NCBI RefSeq assembly: GCF_900129885.1
Contig: NZ_FQXE01000005.1
Coordinates: 209,959-273,958 of the forward strand
Direction: 5' to 3'
Length of the DNA stretch: 64,000 bases
From: Pollutimonas bauzanensis
GTDB lineage: Bacteria > Pseudomonadota > Gammaproteobacteria > Burkholderiales > Burkholderiaceae_B
Both the position numbers and the translations under genes were made by a program. Below the pieces are notes generated by a model. It searched no databases, was not told where the DNA came from, and saw only the letters and a program-made list of their open reading frames with translations. Each line of letters begins with the position of its first letter. Position 1 is the first letter of the stretch. Below, piece by piece: positions 16,551 through 25,396 of the stretch.

Positions 16551-17807
16551 TCAGGCTGGCGCGGTGTGCAGCCGGATCACGGTTCCCCGGGAGCCGCTGC
16601 GCACCACCTCCAGGCGCCACTTCAGGCGCTCGCACATCAGCGTCACAATATATAGGCCCAGGCCGCTTAGCGGCGCGCCATCCTGGTTCATGCGTTTTTG
16701 CCCGGCCAGGATGGCTTGCTGGCCGGCGCTCATGCCCGGCCCCTCGTCGGCGATCTCAATGGAACCCGGCCGCAGGCGGATCTGGATGCCGCGCGTGGTG
16801 TGCTGCAGGGCATTTTGTATCAGATTGCGCAGCAGCATGCGGACGATGGTGGGTTCCGCCAGCACCGTGGCGGACTGGCGGCTGCTCACGGTGACCCTGG
16901 CGTGCATGTCCTGGCTGGCCTCCAGGTCTTCCAGGGCCTGTTCGACCAGTTGCGCCAGCGCAAGCGGCTGCTTTTCTTCGCCTGGCTCGCGCCGCGCCAG
17001 CTTGAGCAGCATGTCCACGTTGGCGCCCATTTCGGAACAGGCGCGGCGTATCCGCGCCAAGGTGGCCTGGTCGTTTTCATTCAATTGCCGGCGCTGTTCC
17101 AGTACGTCCAGCGCGCCCGAAACCACCGCGATGGGGGTGCGCAACTCATGGCTGGCCAAATTGAGCAGCGATTGCTCGCGTTTGACAAAGGACTCCAGCT
17201 CGTCCAGGAAGCGGTTGAAGGTCAGGGCTATCGTATGCAGCTCGCTATCCTGGTAATCCAGCGGTATGCGCGGCATGCTGGCGCCCACGGGAATATCGCT
17301 GATCTGGTCGGACAGCCGCCGCAGCGGATTCACGATCCGGCGGCTGCTGAGCGCGGCGAGCACCAGGCTCAATCCAAGGATGAGCAGCACGACGACGGCC
17401 AGCGCTATCTGGAACAGGGATTCCCGGTCTTCGAAGTGCGTGATGTTCTTGGCGATGTAAAAGACGCCCGTCGGCGATGGCTCGACGCGCACCAGAAAGG
17501 TTTTGCCATCGCGCTCCAGCTCGCCCGAGAAGTTGGCCGGCAGATTGCTGAAAATGGCCGGCATGTTGGATGGCATCGCCGCGCCTTGCGGTATATGCGC
17601 GACCGCCAGGTTGGCGGTTTCCCAGACCAGCAGGTCAGGGCCGGGCCGATGCTGCAGGAAAACATCGCGTTCCTCGGTGAATTCCACTTGCAGCATGGTG
17701 TCTTCCAGATCCTCGTTGACGATCAGGACGGTGGCCACCATGACGGCCATGCTGGACAAGCTTATGGCGAGAATGGCGCGATAGATCCGCCGGCCTATCG
17801 ATTTCAT
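16551..17807 (-). CDS. Sensor histidine kinase of the gtr operon
   Basis: A 418-residue membrane kinase. Helices at about 8-30 and 132-153 flank a roughly 100-residue periplasmic domain with no clear family. A HAMP-like region (about 152-205) follows, with the dimerisation motif LASHELRTPIAVVSG putting the phosphorylated histidine at H220. The ATP domain shows LLRNLIQNALQHT, ADEGPGMS and LSGLGLYIV. It is the last gene of the operon and its start overlaps the regulator stop by 4 bases. The signal is unknown; the periplasmic domain and the upstream cell-surface genes suggest an envelope cue. Confidence 0.92.
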   Translation of the reverse strand: MKSIGRRIYRAILAISLSSMAVMVATVLIVNEDLEDTMLQVEFTEERDVFLQHRPGPDLLVWETANLAVAHIPQGAAMPSNMPAIFSNLPANFSGELERDGKTFLVRVEPSPTGVFYIAKNITHFEDRESLFQIALAVVVLLILGLSLVLAALSSRRIVNPLRRLSDQISDIPVGASMPRIPLDYQDSELHTIALTFNRFLDELESFVKREQSLLNLASHELRTPIAVVSGALDVLEQRRQLNENDQATLARIRRACSEMGANVDMLLKLARREPGEEKQPLALAQLVEQALEDLEASQDMHARVTVSSRQSATVLAEPTIVRMLLRNLIQNALQHTTRGIQIRLRPGSIEIADEGPGMSAGQQAILAGQKRMNQDGAPLSGLGLYIVTLMCERLKWRLEVVRSGSRGTVIRLHTAPA

Positions 17808-18517
17808 GGCGCGGCCTTGGGCGGTGGGATCAGGCGGTATCCGCGCCCATGCAGAGTCTTGATCATGGACAGGTGGAAGCCGTCCTGCAGCTGCTTGCGC
17901 AAGGCATACACATGGGTGCGCAAGGTATTCATGTCGGCTTCGCGCTCGCCCCAGACGCGGTCGCGCAATTGTTCGTACGAAAGAAAATCGGGGTAGGCCC
18001 TGATCAGGGCTTCGAAAATCCGCGCCGCCGTGCCGGACAGTTCCAGCGCCGCGCCATTGTCGGTATGGACTTGCAGCGTTCCCGGATCGAAGCTGACGCC
18101 GGGCGCCTGCAGCAGCGCCGCCTTGGCGCCGCCGGCGCGCCGGCGATGCAGCGCTTCGACGCGCAACTGCAGTTCGCGCAGATTGAAAGGCTTGACCAGG
18201 TAATCGTCGGCGCCCAAGGTAAAGCCCTGCTCTTTGTCGTCCAGCTGATCCTTGGCGGTCATCAATATGACCGGCGTGCCGCACTGGATGTCGCTGCGCA
18301 GGCGGCGGCACACCTCGAAACCGGACAGGCCGGGCAGCATCACGTCCAGAACGATGACATCGTAGTCGTTGGTGGCGATCAGGTGCAAGGCGGTCAGCCC
18401 GTCGGAGGCGAAATCCAGCACGTAGCGCTGATCGCTGAAGTACTCCGACAGGTTCTGCGCCAGCGCCACATGGTCTTCGACTAGCAGTAAACGGATGCGG
18501 TCCTGGAAGGCGGTCAT
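17804..18517 (-). CDS. OmpR/PhoB-family response regulator
   Basis: A 237-residue DNA-binding regulator. The receiver domain (about 8-120) has E14, D15, phosphoacceptor D58 in VLDVMLPG, T87 and K109 in YLVKPF. The winged-helix domain (about 135-235) ends with LSMIKTLHGRGYRL, typical of the OmpR family. It lies 11 bases after the arnT-like gene and overlaps the kinase gene, so the regulator is co-transcribed with the sugar-transfer genes it may control. No clear ribosome site is seen, which is consistent with read-through translation from the gene before it. Confidence 0.93.
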   Translation of the reverse strand: MTAFQDRIRLLLVEDHVALAQNLSEYFSDQRYVLDFASDGLTALHLIATNDYDVIVLDVMLPGLSGFEVCRRLRSDIQCGTPVILMTAKDQLDDKEQGFTLGADDYLVKPFNLRELQLRVEALHRRRAGGAKAALLQAPGVSFDPGTLQVHTDNGAALELSGTAARIFEALIRAYPDFLSYEQLRDRVWGEREADMNTLRTHVYALRKQLQDGFHLSMIKTLHGRGYRLIPPPKAAP

Positions 18518-18528
18518 TGTATAGAGCT

Positions 18529-19965
18529 TTAGGGTTTGGTATCGATTTCGATCAGCACATAGCGTTGGCTTTCGAACCGTTTGCGCAAAGGCCGCGCCAG
18601 CATTTTCGCCACCTGGTCCAGGCGGTTCCTGGGCACCGCCAAATAAACCGGCGCGCAAGCGCCCAGCTTGGCCGGCAACTGCTCCATGCCTAGCAGCCCA
18701 GCTTCTCCGCGCGAATAGAACCGCGCGGAAAAAGGACGGCTGTCGACATAAAACAGGCAACCGCGCCCGCCCATTTGCTGCGCGTACCGGACCAGGCCGC
18801 GTTCGGTCTTGAGGCGCGCGGGCTGAAGCGCCACCACTACCGTCAGCAGCAATATCGTAGCAGGAGCCAGGCAGGCCAGCCAGCGCACCCGGCGCAAGAA
18901 AACCGGCGCGCGCGCCCGCCGCGCGTCCAGGGCGACAGCCAGCAGAATGCTGAATGCCCCGAGCGCCGGCAATACATATGTCCATAGTATATTCCCCGAC
19001 ACGGTGAAGAACAGGGGCGCGAACAGGGACCACGCCAGCAGATAGGCCAGCGCCGGGTCGCGCAGCGCCCGCCGCATGGCGTCCCGGCGCTCGGCCTTGA
19101 AGAGGGCGGCCGCGATCATGCCCAGGGCCACGACGCCCCAGGGAAAAGCGGCTTGCAGCCAGTACCACCAGATGGCGCCATAAGCTCTTTTGTGCGCGGT
19201 GCCGTACAGGTCGCCTTGCCAGCCGGGGTCGACGAAGCGCAGGAAATGTTCGCCGGCGATGAAATAGTTCAGGAACCCCGGTGTTTTGAGTTCGGCCAGC
19301 ACATACCAGGGCAGGCTGATGGCCAAGGTCAGCATTGATCCGCGGCCCCATGGCAGGGCGCGCGCCGCCTGCCAGTTCGACCCGCGCCACGGCAGCCAGG
19401 CAAGCAGGGGGCTCGCGACCAGCACCAGCGCCAGCGGGCCCTTGGCCAGCAGGCCGATGGCCAGGCCCAGGAAAAAGCCGTAGCGCCAGTAGAAGGTCGG
19501 CTTGCGGGCCGCCATGGCGAACGCGGTCATGGACCAGGTCGTCCCCAGCGCCAGGAAGGGGTCGGTCAGCACGGCGCCGGACGCCACATAGACCAGCGCG
19601 CACGAACCGTAGACGGCCACCGCCCATTGCGCCACGCGCGCGCCGAAGTATGCGCGGGCGTGGGCGTACAGCAGGCCCACCGTCCCCATCGTCGCCAGCC
19701 ATGAGGGCAGGCGGGCGGCGAATTCGTTCACGCCCAGAAGCCTGAAGGAGAGGGCCTGGACCCAGAAGGACAGGGGGGGCTTGCCCCAGAAAGGCACTCC
19801 CGGTTCAAACCATGGCGTGATCCAGTCGCCGGTTTGCGCCATCAGGCGCGCGATTTCGGCATAGCGGGGCTCCGAGGTATCGGCCAGCGGGATCAGCCAC
19901 ATTCCCAGCAGGGGCAGGCATAGCAGGGCGGCCAGCCCGCCGTAGAACTTAATTTGACGCGGCAT
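18529..19965 (-). CDS. ArnT-like membrane glycosyltransferase (GT83)
   Basis: A 478-residue membrane protein with about ten or more helices. The first periplasmic loop has DTSEPRYAEIARLM and GKPPLSFW, matching the conserved catalytic region of ArnT and protein mannosyltransferase relatives that take a sugar from undecaprenyl phosphate. It probably transfers a sugar onto lipopolysaccharide or another surface glycan. It overlaps the end of the gtrB-like gene by 17 bases and precedes the regulator by 11. Whether the sugar is aminoarabinose cannot be told: the other arn genes are not in the window. Confidence 0.85.
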   Translation of the reverse strand: MPRQIKFYGGLAALLCLPLLGMWLIPLADTSEPRYAEIARLMAQTGDWITPWFEPGVPFWGKPPLSFWVQALSFRLLGVNEFAARLPSWLATMGTVGLLYAHARAYFGARVAQWAVAVYGSCALVYVASGAVLTDPFLALGTTWSMTAFAMAARKPTFYWRYGFFLGLAIGLLAKGPLALVLVASPLLAWLPWRGSNWQAARALPWGRGSMLTLAISLPWYVLAELKTPGFLNYFIAGEHFLRFVDPGWQGDLYGTAHKRAYGAIWWYWLQAAFPWGVVALGMIAAALFKAERRDAMRRALRDPALAYLLAWSLFAPLFFTVSGNILWTYVLPALGAFSILLAVALDARRARAPVFLRRVRWLACLAPATILLLTVVVALQPARLKTERGLVRYAQQMGGRGCLFYVDSRPFSARFYSRGEAGLLGMEQLPAKLGACAPVYLAVPRNRLDQVAKMLARPLRKRFESQRYVLIEIDTKP

Positions 19966-20959
19966 GCAGCTTGCTCTTTGCGCGGGCCTGGACCACATCG
20001 CGTATCAGGTAGACCGGCCGCTGCTTGGCCTCGAAGTAAGTCTTGCCCACGTATTCGCCCAGCAAGCCTATGGAAATCAGCTGTATGCCGCCCAGGAAAG
20101 TCATGACCGATATCAAGGACGGGTATCCCTGCACCGGATCGCCCAGGACCAGGGTCTTGGCCACGATCCACAGGCCGTACAGAATGCCGGCAAGCGCGGT
20201 CACGATGCCCGCGCCCATCGTCAGGCGCAGCGGCGCGACCGAGAAAGAGGTAATCCCTTCGAAGGCCAGGCCCAGCAGGCCCAGGTAGTCCCATTTGCTG
20301 GCGCCGGCGGCGCGCGGCGCCCTATCGTATTCGATGACCCGCGTCGGCAAGCCGATCCAGGCGAACAAGCCCTTCATGTAGCGCTTGCGCTCGCCCAGCT
20401 GTTCCAGCGCGTCGACCGCCTGGCGGCTCAGCAGCCGGAAATCCCCTGTGTCTTCGGGAATATCGACATCGCTGATGCGATTGAGCAGCCGGTAGAACAG
20501 ATGCGCGCTGCCGCGCTTGAACCATGTCTCGCCGGCCCTCGAACGGCGGCGCATGCAGACCACGTCCGCGCCGGCGCGCCAGGCGTCCAGCATTTGCGGT
20601 ATCAATTCAGGCGGATCCTGCAGATCGGCATCCAGGATGACTACCGCGTCGCCGCGGGCCTGGGCCAGGCCGGCCGTCAATGCCGCTTCCTTGCCGAAGT
20701 TGCGGCTCAGCCGCACGGCCTTGACCCGGGGCGTCCGGGCGGCCAGCCCGGCAAGATAGTCGCCGCTGCCGTCGCGGCTGCCATCGTCGACCAGTACCAA
20801 TTCGTGCCTGATGCCGTCCAGCGCGTCCAGCACGGCGCGCAGCCGCTCATAAAGCAGGGGCAATACCGGCCGCTCGTTGTATACCGGTATGACTACCGAC
20901 AGGAGCGGCTTTTGAGACTGGGCCGGCTCAGGAAGCCAGGGGTCGGACAGGGCGTTCAT
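19949..20959 (-). CDS. Polyprenyl-phosphate glycosyltransferase (GtrB/ArnC type)
   Basis: A 336-residue GT2 enzyme. The catalytic domain has VVIPVYNE near residue 22, VDDGSRDGS, RNFGKEAALTAGL and the metal site DAD at 110-112 followed by LQDPPE. Two membrane helices (about 238-260 and 272-295) near the C-terminus and a basic tail are typical. It is expected to move a sugar from a nucleotide onto undecaprenyl phosphate at the inner face of the membrane. It overlaps gtrA by 32 bases and the arnT-like gene by 17. The donor may be UDP-glucose, given the divergent pgm, but that is inference. Confidence 0.9.
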   Translation of the reverse strand: MNALSDPWLPEPAQSQKPLLSVVIPVYNERPVLPLLYERLRAVLDALDGIRHELVLVDDGSRDGSGDYLAGLAARTPRVKAVRLSRNFGKEAALTAGLAQARGDAVVILDADLQDPPELIPQMLDAWRAGADVVCMRRRSRAGETWFKRGSAHLFYRLLNRISDVDIPEDTGDFRLLSRQAVDALEQLGERKRYMKGLFAWIGLPTRVIEYDRAPRAAGASKWDYLGLLGLAFEGITSFSVAPLRLTMGAGIVTALAGILYGLWIVAKTLVLGDPVQGYPSLISVMTFLGGIQLISIGLLGEYVGKTYFEAKQRPVYLIRDVVQARAKSKLHAASN

Positions 20960-21344
20960 GAAACACCACCTTCTTGTACAGAATGAAGTTTATTAAAGTG
21001 ACCGCGCTGCTGGCCACGACTTGCGCCGCCGCCTGGCCGAGATCGCCATAGCGGTACAGCAGGTAGAACAGGCCGGTGTTCGCGCACCAGCTTGCCAGCG
21101 CCACGGCGCCGTACGCCGGCAGCGCGGCGCGCTGCGGGGCGCTGGAATGGAAGGTGAAATGGAACTGCAGCAGGTAGTTGCAGGCCGCCCCGGCCAGGGC
21201 GCCAAGCGCGGCGGCGCAGACGGCGTCCATGCCCGCGCGCAGCAGCGCCGCCATCGTTCCCCAATGCAGCAGGGTCGACAGCCCGCCGCCCCATAGAAAA
21301 CGGGCTGCTTGCTTGACATGAAACGAGAACCGCTTTCTTGGCAT
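20928..21344 (-). CDS. GtrA-family flippase-like protein
   Basis: A 138-residue protein with four predicted helices and the GtrA pattern: LWGGGLSTLLHWGTMAALL in helix 1, then LGALAGAACNYLLQFHFTF, and INFILYKKVVF near the end. GtrA proteins are thought to flip the lipid-linked sugar made by GtrB to the periplasmic face, where the third enzyme transfers it. It is the first gene of the operon, divergent from pgm. The ATG at 21344 is chosen because it gives the usual N-terminus; the frame is open further upstream. Confidence 0.88.
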   Translation of the reverse strand: MPRKRFSFHVKQAARFLWGGGLSTLLHWGTMAALLRAGMDAVCAAALGALAGAACNYLLQFHFTFHSSAPQRAALPAYGAVALASWCANTGLFYLLYRYGDLGQAAAQVVASSAVTLINFILYKKVVFHERPVRPLAS

Positions 21345-21535
21345 TGCCCGGCCGCTTGATGAATTGCCATGGGCGTAAAGTAGCCCGCCAGGCAACAAGC
21401 AAATATCAAGCAAAGATCAAGAAAATATCAAGCAGACCGCGCGGATCGCTCTGGACCGTTTCCCGGGAGGGAACCAGCCGCCTGCTGGCAAGGGCGTGCG
21501 ACAATCAAGCTTTTACGCACTGAACAGGCGGCAGA

Positions 21536-23260
21536 ATGACGGACCTCGGAAATGCAGCGGTAAATATCAGTCCGCTGGCGGGCAAGCCGGCGCCGTATTC
21601 GCTGCTGATCGATATCCCCAGGCTGATCACCTGCTACTACGCGGATACGCCGGATGCGTCCGTGGCGGCGCAGCGCGTTGCCTTCGGCACTTCCGGCCAT
21701 CGCGGGTCCGCGTTCGAGGGCAGCTTCAATGAATGGCATGTCCTTGCCATTACGCAAGCCATTTGCGACTACCGCAAGCGCCATGGCGTCGCCGGGCCGC
21801 TATTCGTCGGTGTCGACACCCACGCGCTGTCGGTTCCGGCGTCGACCAGCGCGCTCGAGGTATTCGCGGCAAACGGCGTCGAGACCATGATCTCGCACGA
21901 TGACGAAACCACGCCCACGCCCGCCGTGTCGCATGCCATTCTCGCCTACAACCGCGGCAGGGCCGCCGGCCTGGCAGACGGAGTCGTGATCACGCCCTCG
22001 CACAACCCGCCAGACAGCGGCGGCTATAAATACAATTCCAGCAACGGCGGCCCCGCCGATGTCGACGCCACACTATGGATAGAAAAGCGCGCCAACGCCT
22101 TGCTTGAAGCCGGCCTGGCGGGCATACAGCGCTGGCCTTTCAAGCGCGCGCGGCGCGCCGCCACCACCCATAGCCATGACTACCTGAGCGCCTATGTCAA
22201 CGACCTGGGCAATGTCATAGACATGGATGTGATCCGCGCCAGCCATATCCGCATGGGCGCCGATCCCCTGGGCGGGGCCGGGGTGCATTACTGGGCGAGG
22301 ATAGCCGAGCGCTACCGCGTGGACCTGAGCGTGGTCAGCGAAGAGGTCGACCCGACTTTTCGCTTCATGTCGGTCGACTGGGATGGCAAGATCCGCATGG
22401 ATCCATCATCCTCCTATGCGATGCAGCGCCTCATCAAGCTCAAGGACGGCTACGATATCGCTTTTGGCTGCGATACCGATTATGACCGCCACGGCATCGT
22501 CAGCAAGAGCGCGGGACTGCTTGCGCCCAATCATTATCTCGCCGTCGCCATCGATTACCTGTTCAGCCACAGGCCGCAATGGAGCCCGGCCGCCGGCGTG
22601 GGCAAGACCGTGGTCAGCAGCCAGATGATAGATCGCGTCGCCGCCAGGCTGGGCCGCAAGCTGGTCGAAGTGCCGGTGGGCTTCAAGTGGTTCGTCGACG
22701 GCCTGTTCGACGGCACCCTGGGCTTTGGCGGCGAAGAAAGCGCCGGGGCCTCCTTCCTTCGCATCGACGGGCAAGCCTGGACCACCGACAAGGACGGCAT
22801 GGCGGCCGCCATGCTGGCCGCCGAAATCACGGCCCGTACCGGGCGCGACCCCGGCGTAGCCTATGCCGCGCTCACCAGAGACCTGGGCGAGCCGGTCTTC
22901 AAGCGCTTTGAAGCGGCCGCGAGCCCGGCGCAGAAAAGCAAGCTGGCCAGGCTGTCGGCGCATGAGGTTCGCAGCACGGAAATGGCAGGGGAGAAAATCC
23001 TGGCCATCCTGACCCACGCCCCGGGCAATGACGCCCCGATAGGGGGCGTAAAGGTGCTGGCCGCCAGCGGCTGGTTCGCCGCGCGCCCTTCGGGAACCGA
23101 GGATATCTATAAAATCTATGCCGAAAGCTTCAAGGGCGAGGCGCATCTGCAGCGCATCCTGCTTGAAGCGCAGGACATCGTCGGCGCCGCCCTGGCTGCG
23201 GGCGATGGCGCAGGGGCGCCGCCTGGCCAAATTCCCGGGCAGGCCGGCAAGGGCGCATAG
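21536..23260 (+). CDS. pgm: Alpha-D-glucose phosphate phosphoglucomutase
   Basis: A 574-residue member of the alpha-phosphohexomutase family. The phosphoserine loop TPSHNPP puts the catalytic serine at S155. The metal loop CDTDYDRHG, the sugar loop GGEESAGASF and the phosphate-binding RPSGTEDIYKIY follow in order. It converts glucose-6-phosphate and glucose-1-phosphate, feeding UDP-glucose and glycogen or surface polysaccharides. It is divergent from the gtr operon, which could use UDP-glucose. The start follows a weak AGGCGG. The length matches the usual 540-575 residues. The C-terminal extension is alanine- and glycine-rich. Confidence 0.95.
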   Translation: MTDLGNAAVNISPLAGKPAPYSLLIDIPRLITCYYADTPDASVAAQRVAFGTSGHRGSAFEGSFNEWHVLAITQAICDYRKRHGVAGPLFVGVDTHALSVPASTSALEVFAANGVETMISHDDETTPTPAVSHAILAYNRGRAAGLADGVVITPSHNPPDSGGYKYNSSNGGPADVDATLWIEKRANALLEAGLAGIQRWPFKRARRAATTHSHDYLSAYVNDLGNVIDMDVIRASHIRMGADPLGGAGVHYWARIAERYRVDLSVVSEEVDPTFRFMSVDWDGKIRMDPSSSYAMQRLIKLKDGYDIAFGCDTDYDRHGIVSKSAGLLAPNHYLAVAIDYLFSHRPQWSPAAGVGKTVVSSQMIDRVAARLGRKLVEVPVGFKWFVDGLFDGTLGFGGEESAGASFLRIDGQAWTTDKDGMAAAMLAAEITARTGRDPGVAYAALTRDLGEPVFKRFEAAASPAQKSKLARLSAHEVRSTEMAGEKILAILTHAPGNDAPIGGVKVLAASGWFAARPSGTEDIYKIYAESFKGEAHLQRILLEAQDIVGAALAAGDGAGAPPGQIPGQAGKGA

Positions 23261-23289
23261 CCGGCCGGAAGCCTGGCTTTCAGGCCGCA

Positions 23290-23780
23290 TCAGTTCCCGT
23301 CCCCGATAACGGCCACGCCATCGGCCGCCATGGCCCCGCCACCCTGGTTCCTGATGAAAACCGGATTGATTTCCGCCACTTTCAGACGCGGGCCCAGGAT
23401 GTGCACCATTTCGGAAAAGCGGACGATGACGGCGGCCATCGCCTCGGTGTCGCGCAGGGGTTTGCCGCGATAGCCGTCAAGCAGTGGCCACGACTTGAGC
23501 GAGCGCAGCATGGATGCGGCTTCGGCCTGGTTCAACGGCCTGTCCATGTTCAGCATCACGCCGCCTATGTCGCTTTTATGCGTGACCTGTCGGGAGAGCA
23601 GCTTCAACGCCACCGGTCCGCCGATTTCCTTTGCGGCGCTCTCGGCTTCCGGCGAGGTATTGACTACGATCGGGTCACCGGTATGCCGAACCGGACAAAC
23701 AGCCGCTTGGCCTGCGCTTCATCCAGCGGTCCCGCCTTGATGTGCTGTTCAGGAACGCGGCACGCGATAAGGGCTGTCAT
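23290..23780 (-). pseudogene. Broken ATP-grasp acyl-CoA ligase
   Basis: Remnant of an acyl-CoA synthetase (ADP-forming) type ATP-grasp domain. It starts with an ATG at 23780 overlapping the Bug stop (ATGA). The first frame reads to FGIPVTR and hits a stop near 23670; the next frame continues as IVVNTSPEAESAAKEIGGPVALKLL to 23613 and on. Past HKSDIGGVMLNM the normal core of the domain is absent, and the sequence jumps to the end of the domain, finishing with VAEINPVFIRN. It thus has at least one frameshift and an internal deletion. No function is expected. Confidence 0.8.
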
Positions 23781-24745
23781 TCGAGTGTGATGCGCGCATC
23801 CTGCACGACCTGGCGCCAGCGCTGCTCTTCCTTGGCGACATAGGTTTGCAGGTTCTGCGGCTGCCCGGTGTAGGGGGCCAGCCCTTCCTGCTCGATGCGC
23901 TGCTGGAACGCCGGCGATTTCACCGCCTGCGCAACGGCGGCGTTCAGTTTCTGTATGACATCGGCCGGCGTACCCTTGGGAGCGAAAACGCCATACCAGC
24001 TTTCGGCTTCATAGGCGGGCAGCCCCGACTCGGCGATGGTCGGCACGCCGGCATAGGCTGACGCTCTCTTTTTCGATGTCACCGCCACCGCCCGCAATTG
24101 CCCGCTGGCGACATACTGGGCCACGCTGGCCGCGGTGCTGAAGACCATATCTATCTGTCCTCCCAGCAAATCGGTAATGGCCGGGCTGCTGCCTTTATAG
24201 GGAACATGCGTCATCTCGATGCCCGCGAGGTTCCCGAACAGCGCGCCGGCCAGGTGGGCCGACGTGCCGGTGCCGTAGGAACCGAAGGTCAGCTTGCCGG
24301 GGTTGGCCCTGGCATAGTCCACGATGCCCTTCACCGTCTTGTAGGGGCTTTTGCTGTTGACCACGAGCACATTGGGCGAGGTGCCGACCAGGGCCACCGG
24401 AGCGAAATCCTGGTCGGTGGAGTAGGGCAGGTCCTTATGCAGGGCGGGATTCACCGCGTGGGCGAAAGTCGCCATCAGCAGGGTATAGCCGTCGGGCTTG
24501 CTGCGCGCCACGTATCCGGTTCCGATGATGGTGCCCGCGCCTGGCTTGTTGAGCACCACCACCGGCTGCTGCAGGCTCTCGGACATGCCTTCGGCGATGC
24601 TGCGGGATATCTGATCAGTGCCGCCGCCGGGAGAGAAGGGCACGACAATGTCGATAGGATGGTCCGGGAAAGCCGCGCCGGCGGGCGCGGCGAACAAAGC
24701 CATGAAGCACAGGGTGCTGGCTGCAAACAGGTTCTTGCATATCAT
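23777..24745 (-). CDS. Bug-family (TctC) substrate-binding protein
   Basis: A 322-residue periplasmic binding protein of the tripartite tricarboxylate transporter family. The signal peptide is about 1-23 (hydrophobic stretch, then AGAAFPDHP). The VVPFSPGGGTDQISR loop and later NKPGAGTIIG and PYKGSSPAITDLLGGQ are characteristic. It has GAAGGAG upstream and is divergent from the truncated IclR gene, which suggests IclR control. No TctA or TctB is nearby, as is common for Bug proteins in Burkholderiales. The ligand is unknown; Bug proteins bind carboxylates. Confidence 0.93.
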   Translation of the reverse strand: MICKNLFAASTLCFMALFAAPAGAAFPDHPIDIVVPFSPGGGTDQISRSIAEGMSESLQQPVVVLNKPGAGTIIGTGYVARSKPDGYTLLMATFAHAVNPALHKDLPYSTDQDFAPVALVGTSPNVLVVNSKSPYKTVKGIVDYARANPGKLTFGSYGTGTSAHLAGALFGNLAGIEMTHVPYKGSSPAITDLLGGQIDMVFSTAASVAQYVASGQLRAVAVTSKKRASAYAGVPTIAESGLPAYEAESWYGVFAPKGTPADVIQKLNAAVAQAVKSPAFQQRIEQEGLAPYTGQPQNLQTYVAKEEQRWRQVVQDARITLE

Positions 24746-24895
24746 CTGCGTCTCCTTCGTTAATGCGCAAGTTCGAAACACGCCGGCCAGGCCCCACCGG
24801 ATGATGGATAAGCACGCCGGCAATCGTCATGCCGCTCATGCGGCGCTGGCATTGAAAGAAAGCTTACAGGGCCGGCGCCGCTTAGGCATCAGGCC

Positions 24896-24914
24896 ATTTC
24901 CACCTGATGGAAAT
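24896..24914. promoter_or_regulatory. Palindromic operator of the IclR remnant
   Basis: A perfect inverted repeat ATTTCCA-N5-TGGAAAT lies in the region between the Bug gene and iclR, just before a TATAAT. The form resembles IclR-family operators such as TGGAAA/TTTCCA half sites. It could regulate both divergent genes. Confidence 0.55.
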
Positions 24915-24915
24915 G

Positions 24916-24921
24916 TATAAT
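24916..24921 (+). promoter_or_regulatory. -10 element of the iclR-like gene
   Basis: A perfect TATAAT one base after the palindrome and 49 bases before the iclR ATG. No good -35 is seen because the palindrome occupies the spacer region. A repressor bound there would block polymerase. Confidence 0.5.
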
Positions 24922-24969
24922 CAGCCATGGCGCCCTGCGTGGGCGGGGCGCATCCGGGATTGCACAACC

Positions 24970-25356
24970 ATGGCCGGCAAATCAAGCGCTAATCGTTCGC
25001 TGTCGCGGGGCATGCTGATACTGCGCGCGTTCAGGCCGGGCTCGGAAGCGCTCGGCAATGGCGAGATCGCCGAACTCACCGGCCTGCCGCGCGCGACGGT
25101 AAGCCGCCTGACACAGACGCTGGTGGACGGATGCTTTCTCGAGCATGACCGGGCGCGGCGCGCCTACAGGCTGGGGGCGGCGGTGCTGGGCCTGGCCTTT
25201 TCCATGCGCAACAGCTCGCGCGTATTGCATCTGGCGGAAAATTCCGTCTATGCGCTCAATGCCAGCCTGACCAGCGAGCAGGCGCGCGAGCAGATCGTGG
25301 CCAGGCTGCGCAAGCCCTTGCTGGATCTTGCATCCGCGATAGCGCGCGCCTTGTAA
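24970..25356 (+). CDS. IclR-family regulator lacking its effector domain
   Basis: A 128-residue protein; IclR regulators are normally about 250-270. The N-terminal winged helix is intact: [36 protein letters not shown] and [16 protein letters not shown]. It then runs straight into [14 protein letters not shown] and the final helix of the family. The whole GAF-like effector domain, about 130 residues, is missing without loss of frame. The protein could still bind DNA but probably cannot sense a ligand, so it may act as a constitutive repressor or be on the way to loss. It is divergent from the Bug gene and close to the broken ATP-grasp gene. Confidence 0.75.
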   Translation: MAGKSSANRSLSRGMLILRAFRPGSEALGNGEIAELTGLPRATVSRLTQTLVDGCFLEHDRARRAYRLGAAVLGLAFSMRNSSRVLHLAENSVYALNASLTSEQAREQIVARLRKPLLDLASAIARAL

Positions 25357-25396
25357 AATCAGCTTTCCATCAACCATTCGAACGAGGTTCCGCCCC

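Noticed and set aside
23270-23290. GCCTG-CAGGC hairpin between pgm and the pseudogene as a terminator
   Set aside because: A 5-base stem without a T-run is not convincing.
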